Of a stretch of DNA of 64,000 nt, positions 12,005 to 49,925 are shown in pieces. The stretch lies in the NCBI RefSeq assembly GCF_048771995.1, contig NC_133050.1, forward strand, positions 5,406,501 through 5,470,500. Reading direction: 5' to 3'. The stretch's first letter is position 1. Every line of letters starts with the position of its first letter. A program made the position numbers and the translations under genes. This DNA is from Taeniopygia guttata (Eukaryota > Chordata > Aves > Passeriformes > Estrildidae). The notes under the pieces are model-generated. The model had not been told where the DNA came from. It saw nothing but the letters and a program-made list of their open reading frames with translations, and did not search any database.

Positions 12005-12592
12005 ACCCTGCACAGGAACGCGTGTCCCTGCACGCCCACGTGTGTCCCTGCACGCCCACGTGTGTCCCTGCACACCCACCTGTGTCCCTGCACACCCACG
12101 TGTGTCCCTGCACACCCACCCGTGTCCCTGCACACCCACCCGTGTCCCTGCACACCCACGTGTTTCCCTGCACACTCACACATGTCCCTGCACACCCACA
12201 TGCGTCCCTGCACACCCACCCGTGTCCCTGCACACTCACACATGTCCCTGCACGCCCACCCGTGTCCTTGCACACCCACCCGTGTCCCTGCACACCCACA
12301 TGTGTCCCTGCACACTCACACGTGTCCCTGCACACCCACATGTGTCCCTGCACACTCACACGTGTCCCTGCACACCCACGTGTGTCCCTGCACGCCCACG
12401 TGTGTCCCTGCACATCCACCCCTGTCCCTGCACACCCACGCGTGTCCCTGCACACTCACACGTGTCCCTGCACACTCACACGTGTGTCCCTGCACACCCA
12501 CACATGTCCCTGCACACCCACCCGCGTCCCTGCACACCCACGTGTGTCCCTGCACACCCACGTGTGTATCTGCACACCCACGTGTTCACGCG
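12005..12592. repeat. 20-bp minisatellite rich in CACGTG E-boxes
   Basis: About 29 tandem copies of a 20-bp unit occur, typical form TGTGTCCCTGCACACCCACG. Units vary mainly at the CACGTG/CACATG/CCCGTG position, and about a dozen perfect CACGTG palindromes are present. Neither strand has stop codons in the unit, so all six frames stay open; this is not coding. The array lies between the SEMA4A 3' end and the SLC25A44 promoter, about 0.25-0.85 kb upstream of the latter. Confidence 0.97.
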
Positions 12593-12639
12593 TGTTCCCC
12601 TGGCCCGGGCCTCCCCAGCAATGCAAGGCGTTGATTTTT

Positions 12640-13155
12640 CCTTTTTTAATAAAAAAGCAGAGCAGGGCAATGTACAGCTGGTTTGGCTTTCCAAGGGCAG
12701 ACCCAAGGCGTGGGACACGGGGTGGGGGACACAGGGACAAGGGGGGCTCTGCCACTTGGGGTCATGCAGCAGCACCGAGGGGAGGTGGCAGTGCTGGGGG
12801 GTGCCCACGGGCCTGGCTGATGGAGCCCACTGGGCACAGCTTGGCCCTCGGGGAGGATTTTATGGAACCTGGGTTTGTTCCCTGGGGTAATATCGGTGTC
12901 AGTGTCCACCATTTCCAGCCATCCCCGCCCCACGGGGTTGTGCCACATCCTTTGCCCGTCCCCATGACCTTTTTCACCCTCCACTCTCTCCCCATCCCAT
13001 CCTCTTGTCCCATCCACGCCCCCATCCCACCCTCAGCCCCAGGATGTGAGCCTTAGGTTAAAACAGGTGTATTAAATAAAACAAAACCAAACCCCTTCAC
13101 ATTCACCCCCCTCCCCACACCCCCTCCCCAGGCTCTCCCTGCCCCGCTGGCAGCG
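12640..13155 (-). other. SEMA4A: SEMA4A 3' untranslated region (inferred)
   Basis: This is non-coding sequence after the SEMA4A stop. The minus strand has ATTAAA at about 12643-12649, followed by a G/T-rich stretch, which could end a 3' UTR of about 510 bases. A second possible signal, AATACA, is read at about 13067. Which one is used is not known. Confidence 0.5.
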
Positions 13156-18068
<4,913 letters not shown>

Positions 18069-18115
18069 GGCGGGGGGCGGCAGGGATGCGCCCCACGAGG
18101 GTCCCACCAGCATCC
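18069..18115 (-). other. SEMA4A: SEMA4A 5' UTR part of first coding exon
   Basis: The minus strand reads a pyrimidine-rich acceptor GGCCTCTCCGCAG ending at 18116, so the first coding exon begins at 18115. This leaves a short 5' UTR and implies a separate non-coding first exon upstream. Confidence 0.55.
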
Positions 18116-20559
18116 CTGCGGAGAGGCCGAGGCTGAGGGCACACGCTGCCGGGCTGCGTGTCACTGCACCCGGCGGAAACCAGACGGGGAAGCAGCACCC
18201 GGCAAGGGGGCGGGGGACGGCACCTCGAGCCCCACATGACCCCCCCAGTTTGGGCACGAACTTCCCACTGCTACATCGGCACCCAGAGATGTCCCCTCGC
18301 CCTGGGGGGCACAGGCAGAGGTTTCCCCTCACCCAGAGGTGAGGGGTCCTGCACGGAACCCCGGCACAGCGTACAGAGGCTTTGCCCCAAGAGCCTCAGA
18401 GCCCATCCCCATCAGGGATTATTCCTCTGTCCTCTCCATCAGTTATCAGAGCGTCCCCAAAATGGGGGGGACACACACGGGAAGCCCCTTCTTGCGGCTC
18501 TTTCTGCAGCTGATGCCAGAAGCACTGGGGGAAGAGCCCCATCTGCAGAACCTCACGGTCCCCAGGACCCCTTTGCTGCCCCATTACCTCTCTGGTGGGC
18601 GAGGACAGAGCCGCTCATCTCCCCGGCTGCAGCACGGGCACCGGGCAGATGCCCGAGCCCCGGGGGCTGTGGCCACGCGTGTCCCGTGGGTCCATGCCCG
18701 GGTCCGGCGGCAGCGGGGCCGCGCTGCCAGGCTCCCAGCCCGGCCCAGCCCAGCCCAGCCCAGCCCAGCCCAGCCCGGCACTACGGGAACCTGAAAGTCC
18801 TGCTGCAGGAGGACGAGCCCCGGCAGGTTGGGGCAGTGGGTGCCTGCGCCCGCCTCCCCTGCCTCGCACCCCGCGGGGAACGCAGCGAAGCCTGGCGGAG
18901 GCAGCTGGGATGGGAACCGGGGAGCTCTGCTCCTCCAAAGGGCGATGTGGGGGAGAAAGATGTGCTCAGATGCTTGGCTTTGCTGGCTGGGGAAATCTTT
19001 GGGGTGAGGAACGCAATGGCATTTTTCCTGTGGATTCTATGGGTCAACAGCAGGCCTGAGTATCATCCCCAAAACAGGCATCGCCCCAAAAATCAGCCCC
19101 CCAGGGCAGAGCATGGCTCCCCACAAACAGCCCCATGGGGCACCCCCACAAAGCCCCTGCAACTGTTCCAGGAACCCATTTACCTGGAGATTCCATCCTT
19201 AACCCCAGGCTGCTCTGGGATGGCTGTATGCAAGAAACCCCCCAAAGCCAAAGCCCTGGAGCTCCTCAAGATGAGAGCCATACCTGAGGTACCCCAATAT
19301 CCCTCTGGACAAGGCTGAGGAGCATCTCACCCTGCTGGGGCCTCCTTACCTGCCTCTCCCATCCCCAGAGCAGCCCAGCGGGACATGGAGCCCCGGGAGG
19401 GCAGCGCTGTGCTCAGCACCTTGCTTGGCTGGGACAGAAGCTCCTTGTGAGCACAGAAAGTAGGTTACTCTGCCCCGGATTTCCCACTTGGCAAAGGGCT
19501 GCCTGGGGGACGGGGCTGCACGGAGCCTTGGACCAGGCATTGTTCTGCCCTGGGCCACAGCCACCGAGGCCGCGGAGGGGGAAGGCGGGATGGAAACGGG
19601 AGCAGAGGCTCCTCAGCGAGGCTGAAGGCTGTGGTGGGGCTGAGGAAAACCGCCAGCGTTCCCCAGCGTGAGCCAGGGCTGACACAGGATGTGAGGTGAC
19701 AGCAGCCTCGCGCTGCTCTGACAGCGTGGGAAGCCAGAATCCCTTCTCAGCCTGGGCTCTCCTCTTTTTTGGGTCCTCTGGTCACAGCGCTCTGGGGACA
19801 TGGTGTGGGGGAATGTAATTTACAGCCTGCCTATATAAGATTTAGGACATGGGAGGGAGTCCCACCGAGGGTCTCTCAACACTGGGGTGGGTCAGTTTTC
19901 CCTGGTGCTTTCGGGTTGACCACAGTTGTGGCTTCATGGGCGTTGCTCCTGCTTGGGTCTCCTCCTGGAGGATTCCCTCTAAGCCAGGGAATATTGTGCT
20001 GTCAATGAACACACACACTCCCTGCAAAGAGCACATCACCTGCCACAGGATGGAGCCAGGCCCAGCCCTTGCAAGGTGAGCAGGGCAGGTGTGGAGCTGT
20101 GGCACTGATCTGCCAGCTGCTCAGACATTTCCCGTGCCTCAGTTTCCCACAGCAGAGAAGAGGTTGGTCCTTCTCTGCAGCTGGACTCCAGTCCCCTGCC
20201 CAGTCACATCCAGGAGCAGCCCTGTGGTGTGGGGGGTGCAGGAATGCTCCCAACACCCAAGGGGGGCTGGGGGAAGCCCCGAGATCCAGAGCAGGGCGAG
20301 TGTGTGTGAGATGGAAGGCAAAGGAGGAGGGGGGTTGCACTAAGGGCATGGGAGGATGAAGGGGAGGAATTTGGGGGGTGTACGCAAGAGGAAATGGGAG
20401 ACGATTGTGTCGATGGGGTTGTTCGTTACAAAGGGTGGGGAGAGCTGGGGGGTGCAGGTAAGAGAGAGGAGGATGCACAGGAGGGAGCTGAGGGGTGCAG
20501 GAGGTGTGGAGGGGTGCCCAGGAGATAGGGGATGGGGGGGTGGGGAGGAATGTGAAGGC
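18116..20559. other. SEMA4A intron 1 (inferred)
   Basis: This is GC-rich non-coding sequence between the first coding exon and the CpG island at 20.6-20.9 kb. It holds a short CAGCC array and G-rich tracts near 20520-20550 that could form a G-quadruplex. Open frames here show no protein family features. Confidence 0.45.
18736..18779. repeat. (CAGCC)n short tandem repeat
   Basis: This is a run of about eight or nine CAGCC pentamers, two of them changed to CGGCC or CCGGC. Confidence 0.9.
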
Positions 20560-20900
20560 AGGGAGTGCGGGCGGTACCGGGGGGTCCCGGGGGTCTCCCC
20601 AGGGACGGCACCTCAGCCTCTTTGTTGCCGGCTGGCAGCATCAGCACTGGGGGTCCCCCAAGCCCAACCCCACTATGGCGACTTCCCCCTTCCCGCTCGA
20701 CCTGCCGCCCCCTCGGAGCCTCCCCAGCCCCCCTCGGGCCCCCCGGGCGCCCCCGGCCCCGGTCGCGGTGCGGCGGTACCGACCTGCGGCGGGCGGGCGG
20801 GAGCAGCATCCCCCGGCCCCGCATCCGGCTCACGTCGCCATGGCTACGGCTGCATCTCGGCCCCCCCGCCCCGACAGACCCTGAGGGACGGACACGGGGC
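20560..20900 (-). promoter_or_regulatory. SEMA4A: CpG island, putative SEMA4A promoter and non-coding exon 1
   Basis: This CpG-dense island lies 2.5 kb upstream of the first coding exon. On the minus strand a good splice donor (CGCAG then GTCGGTACC) occurs at 20784, so a non-coding exon may run from about 20880 to 20784. Position and the acceptor at 18116 fit SEMA4A. No TATA box is seen, and no transcript evidence is available. Confidence 0.45.
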
Positions 20901-23811
20901 TGCGCACCCCGAGACCCCCGCACCGGGACACGAGTGGGCACTGCCTCCCCTCACCCCGCACACCACCGACCCCCACCCCGGGAGGAGCAGGGGCACCCCT
21001 CTGCCCCACGTGTGGTACATCCAACCCCTCTCCAGACACGTTCCTGTGCCCCATAAATACATTGGGGCCCTTCACCTTCACCCCAGTTGTGCTCTCGGTT
21101 TTTGGCAACACCTCCAGATCCAGACCCTATCCTTGCATCCCATCCCCGCACCCCACCCCTGCATCCCCATTCCTGTCTCAGCCCTCCCACCTGACCCATC
21201 CCAGAGGAGTGCTCCTGGCTCTGGCTTCCCATGCTATGTGGATTTGGGGGGTCTCAGGAGGAGGCTTGGGGGGCAGCCGTGGTAGCAGGCTGCATGTGTG
21301 TCCCCCTCCCCAACGCAGCATTGAGAATTTTGGTTTCTGGCATTTCCCCCTTGGAGTTTCCCTTGGCAGAAAGTCTGGCCTAGCTGGTAACTGCAGACCT
21401 CACTTCTCCTGTGGAACTTGCTCCCTTCCTCTTCCCAGCTGTGTGAGAACCCCATGAGCCCCAAAACAGGATCTCCGGCCGCTACTTCCTCCCCTCTCTG
21501 CAACCACCTTCCCTGCATGACCTCAGCCTTGCTGGAGGGGTGCCAGCACTGCACCAGCACCCCCAAAAGCAGGCCCTTTGCTGGGGTGCTGGCTCTGCCA
21601 GGGCTGGAGAGCAGAGCCCTGCAGCTCCCAGGGCTTGGGAGGGATCTGTAAGGAGCTTGTGCCTCGTGCCCAGCAGCACTGGAAGCTGGAGCCTGCTGCG
21701 GAGACTCCTCAGGGCTGAGCTGCAGCCCCTCAGCCCTGCCTGGACACCCCCAGGGTGGGGGTCCTACAGCCTGCAGCACATTGGGGTGCAGCTTTGGGGG
21801 TAGCAGTGGGCACGAGCTCACATCTCAACCCCCCCGGGATTAGTGGGGTGGCTTGACCTTAATCTCCCTGGGCACGCAGGGGCCTGGAGGGGCTGGCGTG
21901 GGGCTGCCAGGGCCCCAGCACCCACTGGGCCATGCCCTGCCTGGTAAACCTGCTGGCTTGCCAGACACCGGAGTCAGTCCCAGCTCTACCCCGTCCCAGT
22001 GATTCTCCAAGGCTTCCTGTGCTAGATTTTCCCCCCAAAAGCTGGTGGTGTTCAACACGTCCCCAAACCCCAGTGCTCCAGCCTACCCAGGGTGTCACTG
22101 AAGAGACCCCAACATTCAGTGCACAAGTGAGCAAGGCCAGGCCATGGCCCCTGCTCCGGGATCCCCTCTCCCCCCTGCCACACTCTGGGGGACCCAAAGC
22201 AGGGCTCAGATCTGTGGGACCACAGGAGGAACAGGACAAACCTGACCTTGAGTCAGTGCTTTGGCTGGAGTAGGACTGGAGCTCTTTCACAGGCTCTTTT
22301 CAAAGTCCCCATAGGGGTGTGTGAGGCCCCTGTGGGCTGTGGCTCCCCCTGGGCTGTGCAAGGTCCCCATGGGCTGCACATGGCTCTGCAGGGTCCCTTT
22401 GGGGCTGTGCAAGGTCCCCGTGGGCTGCACATGGCTCTGCAGGGTCCCTTTGGGGCTGTGCAAGGTCCACACCGGGGTCCCTGTGGGGAGTGCATGGGCC
22501 CCACGGGGCTCTGTGAGGAACCCACCGTGTCTGTGCTGTCCTCACAGGTCTCTGCAATGTCCCTGGGGGCTGTGCAGGGACCCCACAGGGCTCCAGCTCA
22601 GCTTTTCCCCCGTGTGACCCAGCTGTGGGGTGCCAGGATGCTGGGGCCTCGTGGGGCACATGGGGAGGATCCAGGGTGTGGGTTCCCTGTTGCATTTCCC
22701 CATGGCAGTTCCCCAGGGCAGTTCTGTGTCTCCTGGCCCGTCTCCTCCCAGGAACACGTCCAGCAGCAGCACAAGATACCAGCAGCATGGCTGGCTTCCC
22801 CTCATCACTCCAGAACCCGCTATTTCGGGCACAACCTCATGACTTTTGGGGGCTGGCGGTGCCAGGCCTGCAGTAGGGTTGGATGCCCATGGAAGGGGAC
22901 AGGCTGCAGCATTGTGGGGGTCGCTGCCCCAGCGTTGCAGCGTGGGGATCCCTGAGCTGGCAGAATTGGGAGGCAAATAGCACAGAGAAGGGGTCAGGGT
23001 GTCCCCCCTCATGCTGTGGGCACCCACCTCTGACACCTCCCTGACCCCTCTCCTAGGAGGGAGATGGCACCTTGCTGCTTCTCCACAGCCTCTCTTGAAG
23101 CTGGGAGGTGGCAGCAATGCCCTGGACCCCCTGGCACCCCCTGCTCCCCGAGCCTCAGCCCTGCTACACCCAAACCTGGGGTGATGCAGCCCCACACAGC
23201 ATGGGGGGCCCAGGCACCCAAGCTCTGGGGCAGGGGTACCCCCAGCCTGGGCATCCCGGGCACCTACCTGGCAGTGCCTGCGCCCCGGCCGCCCCGTGCC
23301 GCGTCCCCTCACATCGCGGCTCCGCAGCGCTGTGCCTGGTAAAGCCGATTATGCATCGGCTTTAGAGCTCTCCTCCCCAGGATCCCCTCCTGCCTGGCTG
23401 CAGTGCCTGGCACGGCCCGGGGGCACAGGGGTCCCCTCGGCAGAGTGTGCGGGTCATCCCTGTGGTAGGAGCAAACCTTCACTCCGGTTCTGCACCCCCA
23501 GCCCATCCCATCCTGGGGACTGGCTGGTCCCCCAAGCCCCAGGAGGAATCTGAGTCCTCACCTCAAACTCCACGCCCTGTCCAGTCCCTCTCCTTGCCCA
23601 GCTGGCCCAGATCTTAGCAACCCACCCACGGGTGAGCCAGGGTGTAGGGGGCCACCCTTCTTCCCCCATCCACTGTGGGTGTGAGCCCCAGCCCTGGCTG
23701 TGGGGTGGAAAGAGATCCCTGGGGGTCCCTTTGCTGTTGGGGGGCAGCACAGCACCCCCAAATTCCCCTGGACAGCAATGATGACAGCACACAGCATGGG
23801 AAGGGTTCAGC
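20901..23811. other. SEMA4A-LMNA intergenic region
   Basis: There is no recognisable gene between the SEMA4A island and the LMNA 3' end. It holds a small 51-bp repeat near 22.4 kb and otherwise unique GC-rich sequence. Confidence 0.5.
22350..22485. repeat. 51-bp tandem repeat, about 2.5 copies
   Basis: Copies spaced 51 bp apart each carry GGGCTGCACATGGCTCTGC and GGGTCCCTTTGGGGCTGTGC. The period is a multiple of three, so the frame stays open, but there is no sign that it is coding. Confidence 0.8.
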
Positions 23812-25124
23812 TGTATTTTGACTCTGGAAGAAAATACAGGCAGTAATACAGAAGCTTTGCAAGCATAGATACATACACGATCTCCCCAAAACCCACTGCA
23901 GTGGGGGGCTTGTCCTGGCACCTTCTCCAGCCCCACCCCTCTGCTGCACTTGAGGTCAGGGGGGGCAGCAGGCGTTTCCCAATCAAGGCAAAAAGGCAAG
24001 AGACCTGCCAATGGCTGGATGGACTCTTGCCAAGAGGGAAGCTGCACCTCTCAGACCCCAAAATCCACCTCACTCGAACAAAAAGCCTTCCTAGGTACTT
24101 TCCTGACAAACCGACTCTGACCTGGACTGAGCATCTTTCTCTTAATCCCTGAAACAGCTGCTGAGCTCTGGCCACCAGAGACGAGCCCCAAAAACCACAG
24201 CTGAGGAAAGGCAGGGTGAACCCCTCTGGATGCAGTGGCTCTCGAAGATGGGGCCTGGGGGGCCCCACTAGGGCTGAGCTTGTGGGACCAAGGTCCGTCA
24301 CCCTGGCTGTCAAATCCATCTGGTCCCAAAAGGCAGCGCCGGTGTTTTCACCTCCCCTACTCCATCTCCACTCAGCTGAGCTCCAGCCCGGCCCCACCTC
24401 AGCTAAGGCACAACTCGGCTGATGAAGGAAAAGGGCAAGAGGTGCCTGGGATGGGGAACGTGGGGAATACAGTACACAGAGCACGGGAGTGCAGCGGGCA
24501 GGGGGCTGGGGAGGGGGCAATGGCCACACAGAGAGGTGGGCATCGCCCGCGAGCTGCCAGGAGCCCCCGCACCAGCACCACCAGGAATCACTATCAAAAA
24601 AACACAGAAAAAGGGGAATTTTGGCTTCAGATCCCGAGAAAAAGGGTTGTAAAGGCACTGTGCTCCATTTGAGACAGGACAGCAGCCCCTGTGGCACGCA
24701 GTTCCAGTGGGTATGGCTGCGCTGCTCCCTGTCCTATGTAAAAAGCTTTGGCAAAAAAGGTACAATCTAAGGAGCATAAGGAGCGTTTCAACTACAAACT
24801 CCTTCTGCATGGCTGCTCTGTAAACACAGTTCTTTGCTGTCTTTGGCTGAAGTTCTAAAAAATATTTGAAGCTGAAAAGCTATTTTTTGGTTTGGTTTTT
24901 TTTATATAGAAATAGATTTTTTTCTTTACAAAAAAAAATCAAAGCATCTTTTAGCACTTTTAATATATATATATATATAAAATTCCTGCTATAGAAAACA
25001 AAAAAAAAAAACAACCTTGGTTTTTGATATCTTCTTTTTAAGGGAGAAAAAAATCTGTTGCTTTGGGAAAAAAAAAACAAACCTAGCTGGAGACGGGCAG
25101 GAACCACAGGAATGCGCCATGGAA
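23812..25124 (-). other. LMNA: LMNA 3' untranslated region (inferred)
   Basis: This is non-coding sequence after the prelamin A stop codon. A U-rich and A-rich part lies at 24880-25080, with a TA dinucleotide run at about 24961-24980. No AATAAA is read on the minus strand; candidates are ATTAAA from 24959-24964 and AATACA from 23812-23817, the latter with G/T-rich sequence downstream. The longer choice gives a UTR of about 1.3 kb. Confidence 0.5.
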
Positions 25125-45845
<20,721 letters not shown>

Positions 45846-48310
45846 AGCTGGGCTGTTCACTGGAGGAGGAGCTGAGAGGCGGCGGCGGGTGGAGTTATCC
45901 AAAACCTGGGTGGAGACAAGTCGCATCAGTCCCAGCCCTTCCTTAGGAAAGGCTGGGAAAATGTCCCTGGGTGAAGGGGCCTTGGGAGGGCGTCTCTGGG
46001 GACGCAGTGCGGGGAAACCCCTTTGCAGGTTTTTCTGGGGCGATTCCCTCGACAGAGGCTGCACTGCAGACTGGGGTGCCGGGGAAAAGGGCACCTCGAG
46101 GGGGGCTGCAGGGCGGAGGTGCAGCCAGGCACCCCCAGGACCCTTGGGCTGAGCACTTCCAGGACATTGCTGTCCCACAGGACAGGGCAGGCAGCATCTC
46201 AGCAGGGCATGGGGGGTCCTGGCACACCCTGAATGCAGGAGCCACAGGCTGCACAGGACCCTGAGGTACCTGAAACTCTGGGATCCAGGGACCCAAATAC
46301 AGTCCTGAAACACCCTGGTCTGGGCTGCCCTGAATCCTGAGGCATCCCACACAAAGAGCTCTGGGGCACTAAAGAATGCCTCCACCCACCTACCCACTTC
46401 CCTGCGCTGCTTTTGCCCAGTTCTCTCAGCACTGGTATTCCCCATTTCCCAACTCTCCTCAGTGCCAGCTGTGCCAGTTTGTAGCTCCCCAAATTGTGAG
46501 CACCAGCTGAGCTCCCACCCCAATTCCCTGCACTGTTTCCTGTTCTCCTTCCTCCCAGCCCCCTCCAGACCCACTTAACCATCCTTCCAGTATGGCCAGA
46601 CCCCAGCAGGGGGATTCCCAGTCCTCCCAGCAGGCGCGGGGTGCTCTGTCTCCCTCAAAACGCTACCGAGACACAGGCAGCTCATGATTTCCAGATCCAC
46701 CAAATGCTTCCAGGCACTCCCAGCGCTACCAGAGAGGGGATGTCCCCTCCTTGGACTTCATCCCCCTCCCTGCATTGTGCTCTGGAGCCAAACCCTCCTG
46801 TGTGTGAGAAATGGGAATAAAATGACAATGGGAGTGGAAAAGCAACCCTTTTACACCCTAGAAATGAGGGGTAGGCGGGGGTCCTGGGGGGAGATCCACT
46901 TTCCTCCGTGTGAGCTCCTCCTTGGAGCGAGGAAAGACGGGAAGGCAGCTGCACCTCGAAGCTGGGGACGCTGGCGAGAGCCGGAGCACCCTAAAGCACA
47001 ACCTCCCCCAAGCATTCCCTGCGAGCAGAGGGGTCCAAGGTCAAGGGCACAGCCAACCCTCCGGAGCCGCGGCCGCCCGGCTCCTCCCGGCCGCGCTGCA
47101 ATCCAAGCTGGGTTTGCTGCTCCGGAGCGCAGCAGAGCCCCGGGCGGGCTGAGGATGACTCACACAGCAACGGAGCAACACACGCAAACACGCAGAGCAC
47201 ACACAGGACACGCGTGTGCGCTCCCCGGCATGATTAACCCGCCCGCTGCCGGTGCGCGGGCTGGGAAAGGACCCGGCGACACTCCGGGGTCACTTTCGAA
47301 AAGCGACAGCTCAGAGCCGGGAATTGCCCCGGTGCCACGTCAAAGATGGGAGGGGAAAGGGGAGAAATGGGGGGTGTCAGCTGTGCACAGCCATCCTGGC
47401 ACTGCCACAGGGAGGGGTTGGGGGTGGGATTCCCCCTCCTTCCCCACCGTGGCTCGCAGGGTAACTCTCTCTGCTTGGAGAAGCCCCCTGGGTGCTGTGG
47501 GCATTACTGTGCCACCACTCACTCAGCACTGCGTCTCCAGGGGGGTCTGCGCTCCTTCACGCTATTCCTTTGTTCAGTTCCACACAAATTCCTCCTTTCC
47601 TGCCTCCTTGCCTGTCCCGGCTGCCTTTCCTTATTACCCACACCTTTCCTCCCTCCTCCCACGGGCATTGCACGTTCCCTGGTGGGGGGACACCGCAGCC
47701 CTGGGGGCACCCGCGCTGTTTTCCTTCAAACCCCGAGCCCTGGCTGGGAGGGAAAGCCAAAGGCCTTTTCGCCCGAGGGTGCTCCCAAGCAGGAGGTGCC
47801 TGCCTGCTCCAGGGCATCCGCGGGGGCACTGACCTTGGAGCGTTTTCCTTGGAGCGGCAGGGCTAAAACTGACTTACCTTAATGTGGGAAATGGCATCCA
47901 GGCTAAAGGCAGGGAGGGACAGGCTTGGGCAACAGCTGGAAATCACAGCTAAGGGTCACTGGCACAGCCTGTGGCTGCTGATCTGGCACTCCTGGCTCCT
48001 CGTGCTCCCCCCAAAGCTCCTGCTGGGAACGGGAGCCTGGCTCAGAATCCCACCCTTCACTGCCCGGGGGACCAAACCTGAGGGCCCCCCCAAGCTTTGA
48101 GGGCATCGAGGAGGACCTGGGGGAGCCTTCGTGCTCTGGAGCCCTCAGGGGTTGTTGGCAGCCGGAGTGAAAAGCCCCCAGGGAGGGTCAGCCTTCAGCT
48201 CCTTTGCAGCAGTTGCTCCACTCACAGCTCCCCCGGGACAGGGTGGACAGTGCTGTCCCCACGCTGCTCCTCTGCAAACCCCTTCTGGACACGGACAGCC
48301 CCCTGCTGCT
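45846..48310. other. LMNA upstream flank
   Basis: There is no coding exon. A CpG-rich block at about 47030-47340 contains a consensus AP-1 site (TGACTCA near 47156) and could be a distal promoter or enhancer. The rest is unremarkable. Confidence 0.4.
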
Positions 48311-48428
48311 GCCCTTCCCCACCAACCCCCGGGGGCAGGGGCCCTTCCCCACCGACCCCCAGGGGCAGGGGCCCTTCCCCACCGACCCCAGGGGCAGGGG
48401 CCCTTCCCCACCGACCCCCGGGGGCATC
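48311..48428. repeat. 30-bp tandem repeat, about four copies
   Basis: Units start with GCCCTTCCCCACCGACCCC at intervals of 30, 30 and 29 bases. Confidence 0.9.
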
Positions 48429-48604
48429 CCAGCCACACGGGGGGATGACGGGGAGCTAGCACAGCCCTGAGCCGGTCACTGGGTCTGGCAAAGCAGCGCT
48501 TGGCACCTGAGCAAGGCAGGAGGACTTAACTCAAACCAGATGAGCCAGAGGACTGGCTGTGCTCCATGGCTCTGGCACAGGCACGGCGCTGCGCTTCAGC
48601 CCAT

Positions 48605-49170
48605 AACGTGGATTTCTCCAGGATCCACTAATGTGGATTTCTCCAGGATCCACTAACACAGATTTCTCCAGGATCCACTAACGCGGATTTCTCCAGGATC
48701 CACTAACGCGAATTTCTCCAGGATCCACTAATATGGATTTCTCCAGGATCCACTAATGTGGATTTCTCCAGGATCCACTAACACAGATTTCTCCAGGATC
48801 CACTAACGCGGATTTCTCCAGGATCCACTAACGCGAATTTCTCCAGGATCCACTAACATGGATTTCTCCAGGATCCACTAATGCAGATTTCTCCAGGATC
48901 CACTAACATGGATTTCTCCAGGATCCACTAATGTGGATTTCTCCAGGATCCACTAACATGGATTTCTCCAGGATCCCCTAATGTGGATTTCTCCAGGATC
49001 CCCTAATGTGGATTTCTCCAGGATCCACTAACGCAGATTTTTCCAGGATCCACTAACACAGATTTCTCCAGGATCCAGTAACGCGAATTTCTCCAGGATC
49101 CACAAATGTGGATTTCTCCAGGATCCATTAACACAGATTTCTCCAGGATGCCCTAATGTGGATTTCTCTG
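48605..49170. repeat. 25-bp minisatellite with decayed CpG sites
   Basis: About 22 tandem units of 25 bp share GATTTCTCCAGGATCCACTA. Nearly all variation falls in the four to five bases between units (ACGCG, ATGTG, ACACA, ACATG, ATATG), the pattern expected from loss of CpG. One strand reads open in a frame, but there is no sign of coding. Confidence 0.96.
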
Positions 49171-49925
49171 GGTTCTGTGACACTGAGGGAACTCGGGGTG
49201 CAGAACACTGTGGCAGAGTAATGGACAGCGAGGGACAAGGATCGGAGTCTGGACCTTGAGGAGAGGCTCTCAGCAGAGGCTGCATCTGACTCACATCACT
49301 CAGAAGGCAAAAAGCAGCCACATCCCTGGAATTTCAACGCACTTCCGGCTCTTCAGCCTCCAAAACCAGCCCAGTTTTGGGGCCTGTGATTGATCCAATT
49401 CCGTGATACAAACAACGTGTGGGCAGAGATGAAGCTGGGTTTGGGAGTGACGGGAGGAGCTGCAGTTCCAGGGCCCCGCTCTGTTCCCTGGAGGGGCACA
49501 GGAGGGGACGAGCCACCAGCCACAGGGTCAGGCAGTGTTCCTGGGGACACCCCTGTGGGCTGCTTTGCTGGTGGCTTTCCAGGACCCTGGGCTTCACTTC
49601 CTGGACTGCACAGCTTTTGCAGGAGCACAGCAACCCAGGTTCTCTCCCCAATCCTGCTCCCAGCACAGGGCCATTTCTCCCTTCCAGGGCAGACAAACCC
49701 CATCTCCAAGTGGGGCTTTTCCTCTTTAAACCCATTTTTCTGGCCATCCACCTCTCTACCAGGAGGACAAGATCCCAGCCTCAACATTTTTTCCCATCTG
49801 ATCCCAGAAAGCAGAAAATTTCTGGGCTGGATGCACACCTGATCCCTTATAGCCCTGGCTAAGTGACACACCCAAGTATGAAGAGACAGATGGTGGAACA
49901 GGCAGGAATGGGACATGGAGAAGGG
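49171..49925. other. Unique flank sequence
   Basis: I see nothing recognisable here. Confidence 0.4.

Noticed and set aside
11865-13056. Open frames of more than 340 codons on both strands over the 20-bp array
   Set aside because: The 20-bp unit has no stop codon in any frame, so all six frames stay open. The translations are Cys/His/Pro repeats that shift with frame and have no start or splice context.
48605-49170. CRISPR-like direct repeats
   Set aside because: The units are contiguous with no unique spacers, and this is avian nuclear DNA; it is an ordinary minisatellite.
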